A DNA stretch of 64,000 nt from Tropicimonas sp. IMCC34043. Lineage in GTDB: Bacteria > Pseudomonadota > Alphaproteobacteria > Rhodobacterales > Rhodobacteraceae. The notes beneath the pieces are model-generated. The model saw nothing but the letters and a program-made list of their open reading frames with translations. It was not told the DNA's origin and did no database searches. A program made the translations under genes and the position numbers. Numbering within the stretch: the stretch's first letter is position 1; each line of letters begins with the position of its first letter. This document shows positions 17,061 to 25,481 of the stretch, piece after piece. Location of the stretch: assembly GCF_003390845.1 (NCBI RefSeq), contig NZ_QMEK01000005.1, forward strand, positions 62,001 to 126,000, given 5' to 3'.

Positions 17061-17633
17061 ATGACCCATCCGACCCGGATCGCAAAGGTCGATCTGCCCG
17101 ATCTCGACACGCTCAGCGACGAGACCCGGGCCTATCTGCAGCTTTGCGAGGAAAAGCTTGGGCTCGTTCCGAATGTGCTGCTCAGCTACACCATCAACGA
17201 GGCCAAGCTGAAAACCTTCAGCCGGTTCTACAACGAGCTGATGCTGGGCGACTCGCCGCTGAGCAAGCTCGAGCGCGAGATGATCGCCGTCGTGGTCTCG
17301 TCCTGCAACCACTGCTATTATTGCCTCGTCGCCCATGGTCAGGCGGTGCGGGCGCTGTCGGGCGATCCGGAACTCGGCGAGATGCTGGTGATGAACTATC
17401 GCGCGGCTAACCTGCCGGGGCGGCAGCGTGCCATGCTCGACTATGCCTGGAAGCTGACCGAAGATCCCCACGCCATCGGCGATGCGGACCGCGAGGCGCT
17501 GCGGGCCGAGGGCTTCAGCGACCGCGAGATCTTCGATGTCACCGACACCGCCGCCTTCTTCAACTATACCAACCGGGTGGCGCACGGGATCGATATGGCA
17601 CCGAACCGCGAATACCACGCGATGAACCGCTGA
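17061..17633 (+). CDS. AhpD-like peroxidase-related enzyme (carboxymuconolactone decarboxylase family)
   Basis: 190 residues, cytoplasmic. The AhpD active-site constellation is complete: E73, C85, C88 and H92 follow the spacing E-x11-C-x2-C-x3-H (CNHCYYCLVAH, preceded by an extra C82). The length and the tail (FFNYTNRVAHG, then NREYHAMNR) fit the uncharacterised peroxidase-related subfamily rather than classical AhpD. It would reduce organic hydroperoxides or act as a thiol oxidoreductase. The ATG at 17061 has GAGGAGG upstream. It is 92 bases before the acyl-CoA synthetase and probably co-transcribed with it. Confidence 0.88.
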   Translation: MTHPTRIAKVDLPDLDTLSDETRAYLQLCEEKLGLVPNVLLSYTINEAKLKTFSRFYNELMLGDSPLSKLEREMIAVVVSSCNHCYYCLVAHGQAVRALSGDPELGEMLVMNYRAANLPGRQRAMLDYAWKLTEDPHAIGDADREALRAEGFSDREIFDVTDTAAFFNYTNRVAHGIDMAPNREYHAMNR

Positions 17634-17725
17634 GCAGGACGCGGTTTCAGACCCTGAAGGCAGCCCCGGCCGCCATGCGGGGCGCCACATCGCGACGACA
17701 GGAAGACAAGAGGGAGGACAAGCTC

Positions 17726-19363
17726 ATGCTGGACGAAAGCAATGTCACAGGGGCAACCGACAGCCCGCTGGTGCGCAGCACCATCGGCGAGGCGCTGCGC
17801 GAGACCGCCACGCAGCAGGGCGAGGCGCCCGCGATCCTGTCGCCCGAGGGACCGGCAGGGGACCTGAGCTATCGCGCGCTGTATGAACAGACCGGGATCC
17901 TGGCCGCAGCCCTGCTGGGCCGCGGGCTGCGCCCCGGCGACCGGGTCGCGATCCTCGCGCCAAACTGCACCGAATGGGCGTTGATGCAGTTCGCGACCGC
18001 GCGCGCCGGGCTGATCCTCGTCACCCTCAACCCCGCCTATCGCAGCGAGGAACTGGGCTTTGCGCTGGAAAAGGTCGGGTGCCGGATGCTGGTCAGCACG
18101 CGGCGCTTCAAGGGCAGCGACTACCTCGCGATCCTCGGGCTGAGCGAGGGCGGGCCGCTGCCAAGGCCGCTCGAATTTCTGGTCGGCATCGGCGAGGACT
18201 GGCCCGAGGGCGTGATCCGCTTCGACAGTCTTCTGACCCCGCCCGACGCCGGCGCGATGGCGGCGCTCGCGGCGGTCGAACCGACGCTCGGCCCGGACGA
18301 TGCGATCAACATCCAGTTCACCAGCGGCACGACCGGCCTGCCGAAGGCGGTGACGCTGAGCCACTTCAACATCCTCAACAACGCCCGCTTCGTCGCCGAC
18401 CGTCAGGCGCTGGGGCCGGATGACCGGCTTTGCATCCCGGTCCCGCTCTATCACTGCTTCGGCATGGTCATGGGCAACCTCGCCTGCATCACCCGCGGCG
18501 CCGCCTGGATCTATCCCTCGCCCGGCTTCGACGCCGAACGCACGCTCGATGCCGTCGAACAGCGCCGCTGCACCGCGCTTTATGGCGTGCCGACCATGTT
18601 CATCGCGATGCTGAACGACCCCACCTTCGCCGGGCGCGACCTGTCGTCGTTGCGCACCGGTGTCATGGCAGGCTCCCCCTGTCCGGCGGCGGTCATGCAG
18701 CAGGTGATCGAACGCATGCACATGGCCGACGTCACGATCTGCTATGGCATGACCGAGACCAGCCCGGTCAGTTTCCAGACCGTGCCCGACGACGCCTTCG
18801 AGCGGCGCATAGGCTCGGTCGGCCGCATCCACCCGCATCTCGAGGCCCGGATCGTCGGACCGGACGGACAAACCTGCAAGATCGGCGCCGAGGGCGAGAT
18901 CCGGGTTCGCGGCTATTCGGTGATGTCGGGCTATTGGGGTGACGCTGAGGCAACCGCCAAGGTGATCACCCCGGACGGCTGGATGTGCACCGGCGATCTG
19001 GGCCGGATGGATGCCGAGGGCTATTGCATGATCACGGGGCGGTCGAAGGACATCATCATCCGCGGCGGCGAAAACATCTCGCCCCGCGAGATCGAGGAGC
19101 TGCTGCATCGCCACCCGTCGATCCGTGACGCGCATGTCTTCGGCATCTCGAACGAGCGCATGGGCGAGGAGATCTGCGCCTGGGTCCTTCCCGCGCCCGG
19201 CACCGACCTGACCCCGGAGGATGTGCAGGAGTATTGCCGCGCCCATATCGCCCACTTCAAGGTGCCGCGCCAGGTGCGCATCGTCGACAGCTTCCCGATG
19301 ACGGCAAGCGGCAAGGTGCAGAAATTCCTGATGCGGCAGCAGGAGGAAAAGCAGACGGCCTGA
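17726..19363 (+). CDS. AMP-forming acyl-CoA synthetase (fatty-acyl-CoA synthase family)
   Basis: 545 residues from the ATG at 17726, chosen for its AGGGAGGA ribosome site. All adenylate-forming motifs are visible: TSGTTGLPKAV (about 198-208), YGMTETSPVSF (about 339-349), GWMCTGDLGRMDAEGY, the hinge GRSKDIIIRGGENISPREIE and the C-terminal catalytic Lys in TASGKVQKF. It activates a carboxylic acid to its CoA thioester through an acyl-adenylate; sequence type suggests a medium-chain fatty or substituted acid. It ends 33 bases before the convergent monooxygenase gene. Because the next pair makes a carboxylic acid from an amino acid, it might act on that product, but it is not in the same operon. 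Confidence 0.9.
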   Translation: MLDESNVTGATDSPLVRSTIGEALRETATQQGEAPAILSPEGPAGDLSYRALYEQTGILAAALLGRGLRPGDRVAILAPNCTEWALMQFATARAGLILVTLNPAYRSEELGFALEKVGCRMLVSTRRFKGSDYLAILGLSEGGPLPRPLEFLVGIGEDWPEGVIRFDSLLTPPDAGAMAALAAVEPTLGPDDAINIQFTSGTTGLPKAVTLSHFNILNNARFVADRQALGPDDRLCIPVPLYHCFGMVMGNLACITRGAAWIYPSPGFDAERTLDAVEQRRCTALYGVPTMFIAMLNDPTFAGRDLSSLRTGVMAGSPCPAAVMQQVIERMHMADVTICYGMTETSPVSFQTVPDDAFERRIGSVGRIHPHLEARIVGPDGQTCKIGAEGEIRVRGYSVMSGYWGDAEATAKVITPDGWMCTGDLGRMDAEGYCMITGRSKDIIIRGGENISPREIEELLHRHPSIRDAHVFGISNERMGEEICAWVLPAPGTDLTPEDVQEYCRAHIAHFKVPRQVRIVDSFPMTASGKVQKFLMRQQEEKQTA

Positions 19364-19396
19364 CGCAGGGCTGACCTCAGACGCCCCGGCGCGCGG

Positions 19397-21076
19397 CTAT
19401 TCGGGCAGCGCGACGGGGCCGAGTGTCGGGTACAGATCGCCGGGCCCGGGGTTCGTCCCCGGGCTTTCGCCGCCAAGCTGGCGCATCACCCCCCAGACCG
19501 CGTTCAGCGCGGTCTGCACCGCACCCTCGACCCAGGCGGGGGTAAAGCTGACGCCGTCGCCGGCCAGGAACATCCCGCGCTGTCCGGGCGGCAGGGTGTC
19601 TTGCATGAAATGCCCGTACATCCGCCGGTTATAGCGGTAGTGGCCGGGAAGCGCGCCCTTGAAGGCGCCAAGGAAATGCGCGTCTGCCTCCCAACTGACC
19701 GAGATCGGAGTGCCAACGATATGGCCCGCGATATCGAGCCCGGGATAGATCCGCCCCAGCGCCGCCAGCGCCAGATCGACCCGGCGTTCGGTTGACAGCG
19801 GCAACACCTTCAGCGCGTCGGTCATCCAGGCATAGCTCAGGCAGATCACCGCCGGCCGGTCGGGGCCGTTGTCGAACAGATAGGTGCCCCGCGTGATCCG
19901 GTCGGTCAGGGTCATCGACATGGCATGCCGCCCGGTCGCCGGATCGCGATCCTTCCAGAACGGGCGGTCGACCATGACGAAGGTCTTCGAGGATTGCATA
20001 TAGCGGGTACGGTCGAGCGCCATCCAGAGCTTCTGATCGAACAGCGCCTCGTCGGTGTCGATTGCCGTGGTCAAAAGGTGGCTCTGGCAGGTTATGATCA
20101 CCGCCTCATAGGCTTCGCACCGGCCCCACTGGTCGGTCACGTCAAGCTGCCCCGCCGTGTTCCGCACGATCCGCCGCGCCGCCGCCCGGGTCGCGCCGTC
20201 GTTCAGCCGGGCAAGGCTGGTGCCAGCAGGCCAATGCGCCATCCGATCCGGCACATGGTCCCACAGCCGGCGCGGCACCTGTTCGACCCCGCCGACCATA
20301 TAGCGCTGGTCCTCGTCGAATTCGCAGAGATTGACGCGCAGGATCTCCAGCATCGAGTTGGGAAAGTCGCTGTCCCAGCCGCCGGTGCCAAACCCGACCT
20401 GGCCGAAGACCTCGAGATGGCGAAAGCCGAGCTTTCGGAACGCGGTCGAGGAGGCAACGAAGTCATAGAAGGTGCGCTCGTCCCAGTCGCGCACCAGCGG
20501 GTCCCACAGCGCCTTGATCGCCGCCGCATCGCGGGCCCGGATCGCGGCCTTCAGCGCGCGAAACTGCGCGCCTTCTTCGAGTGCGGCGTCATAGGCGGCG
20601 GCCACCTCGTGGAACAGCGGCGGCAGGTCGGCCAGCGTCTCGGCATAATGGGTGTGGCCCTCGAGGTCGATCACGGTCGACCCGGCCGCCGGGGTCAGCG
20701 GGTTCGGAAACGGCCGGCTTTCGACCCCGACCTTGTCGACATAGTGATAGAAGGCGGCCGAGGAGGTCGGAAACCGCATGCCGCCCAGTTCGGCCACGAT
20801 ACTCTCGGCCCCTTCGAAGGGCTGGGACCGCAGCCTGCCGCCGAAACGGCCCGATTCAAACAGGATCGGGCGCAGGCCGAGGCGCATCAGTTCGTATCCC
20901 GCGACCAGCCCCGCGGCACCGGCGCCGATCACTGCGATCCGGGCGCCATGGCGTTCGGCCGGCACCCGGCCGAGCCCTGCGGGGTGGCCCAGCCAGTCGT
21001 CATAGGCAAAGGGGAAATCCGGCCCGAAGGCAGTCAGCGGCCGGTCGCCGGCGTCGTGCTGCGGCAGCTCCGCCAT
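19397..21076 (-). CDS. davB: L-lysine 2-monooxygenase-like flavin amine oxidase
   Basis: 559 residues from the ATG at 21076, the same length as Pseudomonas DavB; a GTG at 21100 with a good AAGG site is an alternative start. The FAD-binding GAGAAGLVAGYEL motif (about 51-63) and GRFGGRLRS follow an N-terminal segment FGPDFPFAYDDWLGHPAGLG that is characteristic of DavB. GELGGMRFP-like, YMQSSKTFVMVDRPFW and the C-terminal GDGVSFTPAWVEGAVQTALNAVWG complete the family pattern. DavB converts L-lysine with O2 to 5-aminovaleramide and CO2. Tryptophan and phenylalanine 2-monooxygenases are relatives, so another amino acid is possible. It is divergent from the amidase gene, which supports the two-step route amino acid to amide to acid. 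Confidence 0.85.
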   Translation of the reverse strand: MAELPQHDAGDRPLTAFGPDFPFAYDDWLGHPAGLGRVPAERHGARIAVIGAGAAGLVAGYELMRLGLRPILFESGRFGGRLRSQPFEGAESIVAELGGMRFPTSSAAFYHYVDKVGVESRPFPNPLTPAAGSTVIDLEGHTHYAETLADLPPLFHEVAAAYDAALEEGAQFRALKAAIRARDAAAIKALWDPLVRDWDERTFYDFVASSTAFRKLGFRHLEVFGQVGFGTGGWDSDFPNSMLEILRVNLCEFDEDQRYMVGGVEQVPRRLWDHVPDRMAHWPAGTSLARLNDGATRAAARRIVRNTAGQLDVTDQWGRCEAYEAVIITCQSHLLTTAIDTDEALFDQKLWMALDRTRYMQSSKTFVMVDRPFWKDRDPATGRHAMSMTLTDRITRGTYLFDNGPDRPAVICLSYAWMTDALKVLPLSTERRVDLALAALGRIYPGLDIAGHIVGTPISVSWEADAHFLGAFKGALPGHYRYNRRMYGHFMQDTLPPGQRGMFLAGDGVSFTPAWVEGAVQTALNAVWGVMRQLGGESPGTNPGPGDLYPTLGPVALPE

Positions 21077-21274
21077 GGATGACACACCCTTTCCAGTCAC
21101 GGCACACCTTCGCGAGACCTACTCCCCGTATAGGCAGCCTGCGGCCACCCGTACAGCCCCCGGCCCGCCCCGATACCCGGCGTCGGATCTGCCATACGGT
21201 GACATTTCTTTTCGATACCTCCATGTTACAGGTCACATCAGGATGGTCCGACCCGCGGCCACCGGAGGCTCGAG

Positions 21275-22045
21275 ATGCGACTAGCCCTTTGCCAGCCAGT
21301 ACCGACCGATGGCGTGATCGAGACGGCCTTTGCCCGCCTCGATCAGGCGCTGTCAGCAGCCGCGGCGGCAGGTGCAGACATGCTGCTGCTGCCCGAGCTG
21401 TTCCTGCCAGGATACAATCGCCCCGATCTTCACGATTCCCTCGCGCAGCCGGCCGATGGGCCATGGCTCGACCGGGTGGCCGGGATGGCAAGACAGGCAG
21501 GGTGCGGCGTGACGCTCGGCTGGGCCGAGCGTGCCGAGGGGCGGCTGTTCAACAGCGCTGTCTGCTTTGGCCCGGACGGGGCACTGCTGGCGCACTACCG
21601 CAAGCTCCAGTTGTTCGGCGAGATGGAGCGCACCGGCTTCACCGCTGGCACCGGCTATTGCCTGTTCGCGCTTGGCGACCGGATCGCCGCGCTGCTGATC
21701 TGCTTTGACGTCGAATACCCCGAGCACGCCCGCGCGCTGGCCGCTGCGGGAGCCGAACTGCTGCTGGTGCCGACCGCAAACCCGACGGGCTATCCCCATG
21801 TCGCCGATCTGATCGTCCCGGCGCGGGCGGCCGAAAACGGCCTGACCGTCGCCTATGCCAATTATTGCGGCGAAGAGAGCGGGCTGGAATTTGACGGTGG
21901 CTCGGTGATCGCGGGGCCGGACGGGCAGGCGCTTGCCCGCGCAGGCGCCGCCCCTGCCCTTCTGGTAGTGGACCTGCCGGCGTCGGGCGCCGGCGGGCGG
22001 CTGGGCCTTGCCACCCGACCGGGCGACACCATTGCGCCCGCCTGA
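21275..22045 (+). CDS. davA: 5-Aminovaleramidase-like carbon-nitrogen hydrolase
   Basis: 256 residues, cytoplasmic, nitrilase superfamily. The catalytic triad is visible as Glu in LLPELFLPGY (about 41), Lys in AHYRKLQLFGE (about 110) and Cys in LLICFDVEYPE (about 146). The subfamily motifs YRKLQLFGEMER, PTANPTGYP and YANYCGEESGLEFDG closely follow DavA, which hydrolyses 5-aminovaleramide to 5-aminovalerate and ammonia. GGAGG lies six bases before the ATG at 21275. It is divergent from davB across a 198-base promoter region. A general omega-amidase or other short amide hydrolase is the main alternative. Confidence 0.82.
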   Translation: MRLALCQPVPTDGVIETAFARLDQALSAAAAAGADMLLLPELFLPGYNRPDLHDSLAQPADGPWLDRVAGMARQAGCGVTLGWAERAEGRLFNSAVCFGPDGALLAHYRKLQLFGEMERTGFTAGTGYCLFALGDRIAALLICFDVEYPEHARALAAAGAELLLVPTANPTGYPHVADLIVPARAAENGLTVAYANYCGEESGLEFDGGSVIAGPDGQALARAGAAPALLVVDLPASGAGGRLGLATRPGDTIAPA

Positions 22046-22199
22046 CCCGCCGTTGCCTGACCGACCATTGCCGGCAAGAACACCGACATGGGCGGAACCG
22101 CGTGGGTCGTGCAGTCCGGGGTTCAGGGTCTCGGGCAGGTGCCGGACCGACCCGAGCGCAGGGCTTTGGCGCAACACTCGGAGACGCTGGCATAGAGGT

Positions 22200-22352
22200 C
22201 TGCGGTTTCTCGATTTCGAACTGCGGCCGGCAATCCGCAGCCTCACCCGGCAAGGTCAGGATGCTCGCCTCCGTGCCCGAGCGTTCGATCTGCTGACGTT
22301 CCTGATCGAACACCGCGACCCTGTGGTGGGACGCGACGAGCTTATAGAGGCC
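22200..22352 (+). pseudogene. Remnant of a winged-helix (OmpR/CadC-type) transcriptional regulator
   Basis: In the frame starting at 22200 the DNA reads LRFLDFELRPAIRSLTRQGQ, then LRARAFDLLTFLIEHRDPVV and GRDELIEA. This is the N-terminal half of a Trans_reg_C winged-helix DNA-binding domain (strand, loop, recognition-helix approach). There is no start codon with a ribosome site, and the match stops abruptly at about 22350, where a sulfotransferase-like remnant begins in another frame. It is a truncated fragment, not a working gene. Confidence 0.65.
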
Positions 22353-22354
22353 TG

Positions 22355-22645
22355 CACAACGAACGGCCGGAAGAGGATTGGGGGGCAAGCTACAGCGGTA
22401 CCATCGGCAAGTTCTTCGCTGTCTTCCAGTCGCTGCCGATCCCGCCGGAAATAAAGGCGACATTCGCAACCATGGACGAGTCGTTGGTCCATGGTGTCTT
22501 TGGCGGACGGACGGATCGCGAGGCTTGCATCGCAGCCTACACCCAGGAACAGCGAGAAGGTGGGCCTGCTGGTCTTCACGCCCTCGGACGGCTGGGGGCC
22601 GCTGTGCCGGTTTCTCGAACTTCCGGTGCCCGCCGGGGAAAGTGC
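22355..22645 (+). pseudogene. Frameshifted sulfotransferase-family remnant
   Basis: From 22355 one frame reads HNERPEEDWGASYSGTIG, FFAVFQSLPIPPE and later MDESLVHGVFGGRTDREACI, then AAYTQEQRE. After about 22556 the match moves to the next frame: EKVGLLVFTPSDGWGPLC, RFLELPVPAGE. Together these are the middle and C-terminal parts of bacterial sulfotransferase-family proteins (R-x-P-E-x-W ... FGGR-x-DRE ... LLVF-x-x-x-x-GW-x-PLCRFL-x-x-PVP). The N-terminal PAPS-binding half is gone and the end decays after about 22645. A frameshift and truncation make it non-functional. Confidence 0.7.
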
Positions 22646-22781
22646 CGGAACGGCGTTCGGGGCTGCCTGCATCGGGACGGCAGCGGCCCGTCATTGTACC
22701 GAGGCGGCGATACCCAGAGCGGCATTTTGTGGCATACGTTGCCGTCAGGACCCGCGATGACCCTTCGATGCCGGAGCCACG

Positions 22782-23576
22782 ATGCACGCTGTGACCGACC
22801 CCTACACCCATCACCCCGAACTTCGGGGCAAGATCGTCGACCCGCTGACCTCGTTCTTTCGGACTTTCAGTCTCGACTCGATGCTCGCGCGGTATCCGGA
22901 ACTGGCGGCGGCGCGAAGCTGGGCACATAGCGACAGCCACCGCGAAGGCACCCGCGCGCGGACCCTGGCCGAGCACGGCGCGGGCGATCTGTGGATCTTT
23001 GCCTACGGGTCGCTGATGTGGGATCCGGCGTTCCAGTTCGCCGAAGTGCGCCGCGCCTCGGTCCCCGGATACGCCCGGCGCTTTGTCCTGAAGGACATTT
23101 ACGGCGCGCGCGGCACCAGGGAGGCGCCGGGACTGATGGCCGCGCTCGACCGTGGCGACGGCTGCGAAGGACTGGCCTTCAGGATCGCCGCGCAAGAGAT
23201 CGAGGCCGAGACCGAGATCCTGTGGCGCCGCGAGATGATTGGCCCCGGCTATATCCCGACCTTCGTTCCCGCCGTGATCGACGGGCAACCGGGGAATGCG
23301 CTGACCTTCGTGGCCGACCATTCCGCGGATCAGATCTGCCCGGAGCTGACCCGCCGCGAACAGGTTCAGTTCATCGCACAGGGCAAGGGATTTCTGGGCA
23401 CGAGCAAGGATTATCTGTGCAACATCGTCAGCCAGTTCGCTGCCCTTGGTATTGTCGATGACGACTGCACCTCCCTGCTACAGGAGGTGGAAGCCTGCCT
23501 TGCCGCACAAAAGTCGCGTCGCCCCATCGAGCCCCGGGACGGTGCGGGTAATGACGGACCGGATCCAAGTCTTTGA
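22782..23576 (+). CDS. chaC: ChaC-type gamma-glutamylcyclotransferase
   Basis: 264 residues, cytoplasmic. The cyclotransferase substrate-binding signature FAYGSLMWDP lies near residue 72, and the catalytic Glu is in WRREM. The family context GYARRFVLKDIYGARGT and FLGTSKDYLCN is typical of bacterial ChaC, which cleaves glutathione to 5-oxoproline and Cys-Gly. An N-terminal extension of about 65 residues precedes the domain. The start at 22782 follows a region of gene debris and has only a weak ribosome site. Its 3' end overlaps a decayed dipeptidase gene by 26 bases; a Cys-Gly dipeptidase would have been a fitting partner. Confidence 0.88.
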   Translation: MHAVTDPYTHHPELRGKIVDPLTSFFRTFSLDSMLARYPELAAARSWAHSDSHREGTRARTLAEHGAGDLWIFAYGSLMWDPAFQFAEVRRASVPGYARRFVLKDIYGARGTREAPGLMAALDRGDGCEGLAFRIAAQEIEAETEILWRREMIGPGYIPTFVPAVIDGQPGNALTFVADHSADQICPELTRREQVQFIAQGKGFLGTSKDYLCNIVSQFAALGIVDDDCTSLLQEVEACLAAQKSRRPIEPRDGAGNDGPDPSL

Positions 23577-23700
23577 CGGACACAGTGATTTCCTGCTGCG
23601 GTTGATGCAATCTTGCGACCCGCGGCAGGAAACCCGGCTTGGGTCGGCAAGAAAGGGACATCCGGCAGAGTTGCCTCGAACGCCATCGGCATTTACCGGA
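23551..23700 (+). pseudogene. N-terminal remnant of a membrane-dipeptidase (peptidase M19) gene
   Basis: An ATG at 23551 inside the end of chaC opens MTDRIQVFDGHSDFLLRLMQ and continues with ETRLGSARKGHPAELPRT. This is the start of an M19 (renal dipeptidase-like) enzyme, where VFDGHNDxLLRL carries the first zinc-binding His and Asp. Only about 50 residues are recognisable; the rest of the roughly 350-residue enzyme is absent, replaced by the convergent focA gene at 23711. The overlap with chaC suggests the two were once an operon acting in sequence on glutathione. It is a truncated remnant. Confidence 0.6.
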
Positions 23701-23710
23701 GCGCGTCGCC

Positions 23711-24589
23711 TCAGTGGGCCTCAGACGGCGGATGCCCCGCGCCCGGGCGCAGATAGACGAACCAGTAGAGCAGGCCGACCAGAACCCCGCCGCCGAGAAT
23801 GTTGCCGATCGTGACCGGCACCAGGTTGGCAATCAGGAAGTTCGCCCAGGTGAGGTCGGCAAAATCGGCGGCGGTCCTGCCGGTCTCGGCCCAGAACTCC
23901 GGCCCGACGGCGTCCCGGGTCAGGATCGCCATCGGGATCTGGAACATGTTGGCCACGCAGTGTTCGAACCCCGCCGCGACGAACATCGCGACCGGCAACA
24001 CGACCGCGAGCAGCTTGTCGGTCACGGTGCGGGCCGAAAAGGTCATCCACACCCCGAGGCATACCATCACGTTGCACATGGCCCCGAGCGCCACCGCCTG
24101 CACGAACCCATGATGCAGCTTGTGCTGGGCAACCTGCATGTAGTTGATGCCAAGCTGGCCGTTCGCAAATTCGTAGTGCCGCGCGGCCTGCATGATTGCG
24201 ACAAGGCCAATCGCACCGACGAAATTCCCGGCATAGACCAGCGCCCAGTTGCGCCCAAGCTGGCCCCAGGTGATCTTGCCGCTGGCCTTCGCCACGACCG
24301 TCAGCACCGTCGAGGTGAAAAGCTCGCCGCCATTGACCACCACAAGCATCAGCCCGAGGCTGAAGGCGATCCCGCCCAGCATCCTGTTCGCGCCCCAGCC
24401 CATGTCGTTGCCGGTCGTGACCACGGTGTAAAAGATGAACCCGATGCCGATGAAGGCGCCCGCGCTGATTGCCAGCACGAAAGCGGTCAGCGGATCCTTG
24501 GTCGCCTTGGCAACCCCCAGCTCCTCGGCCTTGCGGGCCATGGCCTGCGGAAGCAGGGCGTCGAAGGTGCCGAAATTCTGGTGCTGCAT
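23711..24589 (-). CDS. focA: Formate/nitrite transporter FocA
   Basis: 292 residues with six membrane spans of the FNT family. Hallmarks: an N-terminal PQAMARKAEELG, GAFIGIGFIFYT (first span), the channel-lining GGELFTST-type loop between two half-helices, FVAAGFEHCVANMF and NLVPVTIGNILGGGVLVGLLYWF. FocA exports or imports formate made by pyruvate formate-lyase. It is the third gene of the pflB-pflA-focA operon, 60 bases after pflA, an order different from the enterobacterial focA-pflB. It is convergent with the remnants after chaC. Confidence 0.95.
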   Translation of the reverse strand: MQHQNFGTFDALLPQAMARKAEELGVAKATKDPLTAFVLAISAGAFIGIGFIFYTVVTTGNDMGWGANRMLGGIAFSLGLMLVVVNGGELFTSTVLTVVAKASGKITWGQLGRNWALVYAGNFVGAIGLVAIMQAARHYEFANGQLGINYMQVAQHKLHHGFVQAVALGAMCNVMVCLGVWMTFSARTVTDKLLAVVLPVAMFVAAGFEHCVANMFQIPMAILTRDAVGPEFWAETGRTAADFADLTWANFLIANLVPVTIGNILGGGVLVGLLYWFVYLRPGAGHPPSEAH

Positions 24590-24649
24590 TTACTGCGGTC
24601 TCCGATAGGGCGCAAAGGGCGGGAGGATGCGCCCGCCGGCGCGGGGCGC

Positions 24650-25429
24650 TCAGGCGGCGGTCAGGCCACGGCTGCGAAAGACCTCGCGCGCCGCATGGGT
24701 TTCATCGGGTGTCGGGGTGGGTGTGTCGCGCAGGCGGTAGTCGAGCCCCAGACGGTCCCATTTCGAGATGCCCATCTGGTGAAACGGCAGCACCTCGACC
24801 AGCTCGACCAGAGGGCCAAGCCCGGCCACATAGTCCGCCATCCGCGCCACGTCGTCCGCCGCATCGGTCCAGCCCGGCACCAGCACATAGCGGATGCGCA
24901 ACGGCTTGCCGAGGCGCACCATCCGCTCGGCGCAGTCGAGCGTCGGCTGCAGCGGCTGGGCGGTCAGGACGCGGTATTTCCCGGGATCGATCTGCTTGAT
25001 GTCGAGCATCACCAGATCGATATTGTCGAACCATTCGTCCGCGACCGTGCCATGCAGGAACCCTTGGGTATCGAGCGCTATATGCAGACCGTAGCGATCC
25101 TTGATCGCCGCCGCCGCCGCCCCGACAAAGGCCGCCTGCAACATCGGCTCGCCACCCGAGAACGTGACGCCGCCCGCGAATTTCAGGAACCCGGCATAGG
25201 ACCCGACCTCGGCCAGGACGTCCTCGACCTCGACCCGGCGGCCATTGTGCAGCTTCCAGGTGTCGGGGTTGTGGCAATAAAGGCAACGGAACTGGCAGCC
25301 CGCCATGAAGAAGACGAACCGCATCCCCGGCCCGTCGACGGCCGCGCCCGATTCCACCGAATGAAGAAACCCGTGGCCGGCATGGGCATGCACGCCGTCG
25401 AACGTGTCGCCAGGGGTCGAGACAGTCAT
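24650..25429 (-). CDS. pflA: Pyruvate formate-lyase activating enzyme (radical SAM)
   Basis: 259 residues from the ATG at 25429 (GGAG seven bases upstream); an ATG two codons earlier at 25435 is also possible. The radical-SAM cluster motif is CQFRCLYC (C-x3-C-x2-C), preceded by AVDGPGMRFVFFMAG and followed by FSGGEPMLQ. The enzyme uses S-adenosylmethionine to place the glycyl radical on PflB. It lies between pflB and focA; the product of pflB carries the target glycine at 726. Length and motifs match single-cluster PflA, without the extra ferredoxin cluster domain of related activases. Confidence 0.94.
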   Translation of the reverse strand: MTVSTPGDTFDGVHAHAGHGFLHSVESGAAVDGPGMRFVFFMAGCQFRCLYCHNPDTWKLHNGRRVEVEDVLAEVGSYAGFLKFAGGVTFSGGEPMLQAAFVGAAAAAIKDRYGLHIALDTQGFLHGTVADEWFDNIDLVMLDIKQIDPGKYRVLTAQPLQPTLDCAERMVRLGKPLRIRYVLVPGWTDAADDVARMADYVAGLGPLVELVEVLPFHQMGISKWDRLGLDYRLRDTPTPTPDETHAAREVFRSRGLTAA

Positions 25430-25448
25430 GGTCATGCTCCGGGCAAGA

Positions 25449-25472
25449 CCGGGGCACCCGAAGGCGCCCCGG
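25449..25472 (-). promoter_or_regulatory. Stem-loop between pflB and pflA
   Basis: CCGGGGC (25449-25455) pairs perfectly with GCCCCGG (25466-25472) across a 10-base loop, in the 52-base gap after the pflB stop. There is no T-run. It could lower pflA expression relative to pflB, whose product is needed in large excess over the activase. Confidence 0.45.
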
Positions 25473-25481
25473 CGTGGTGCG

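Noticed and set aside
16508-17085. Short minus-strand open frames in the gap before the peroxidase gene
   Set aside because: No ribosome sites, no family resemblance and overlap with each other; better explained as divergent promoter DNA.
22472-22930. A 152-codon open frame as an intact gene
   Set aside because: Only the first part matches sulfotransferases; the match continues in the next frame, so this is part of a frameshifted remnant.
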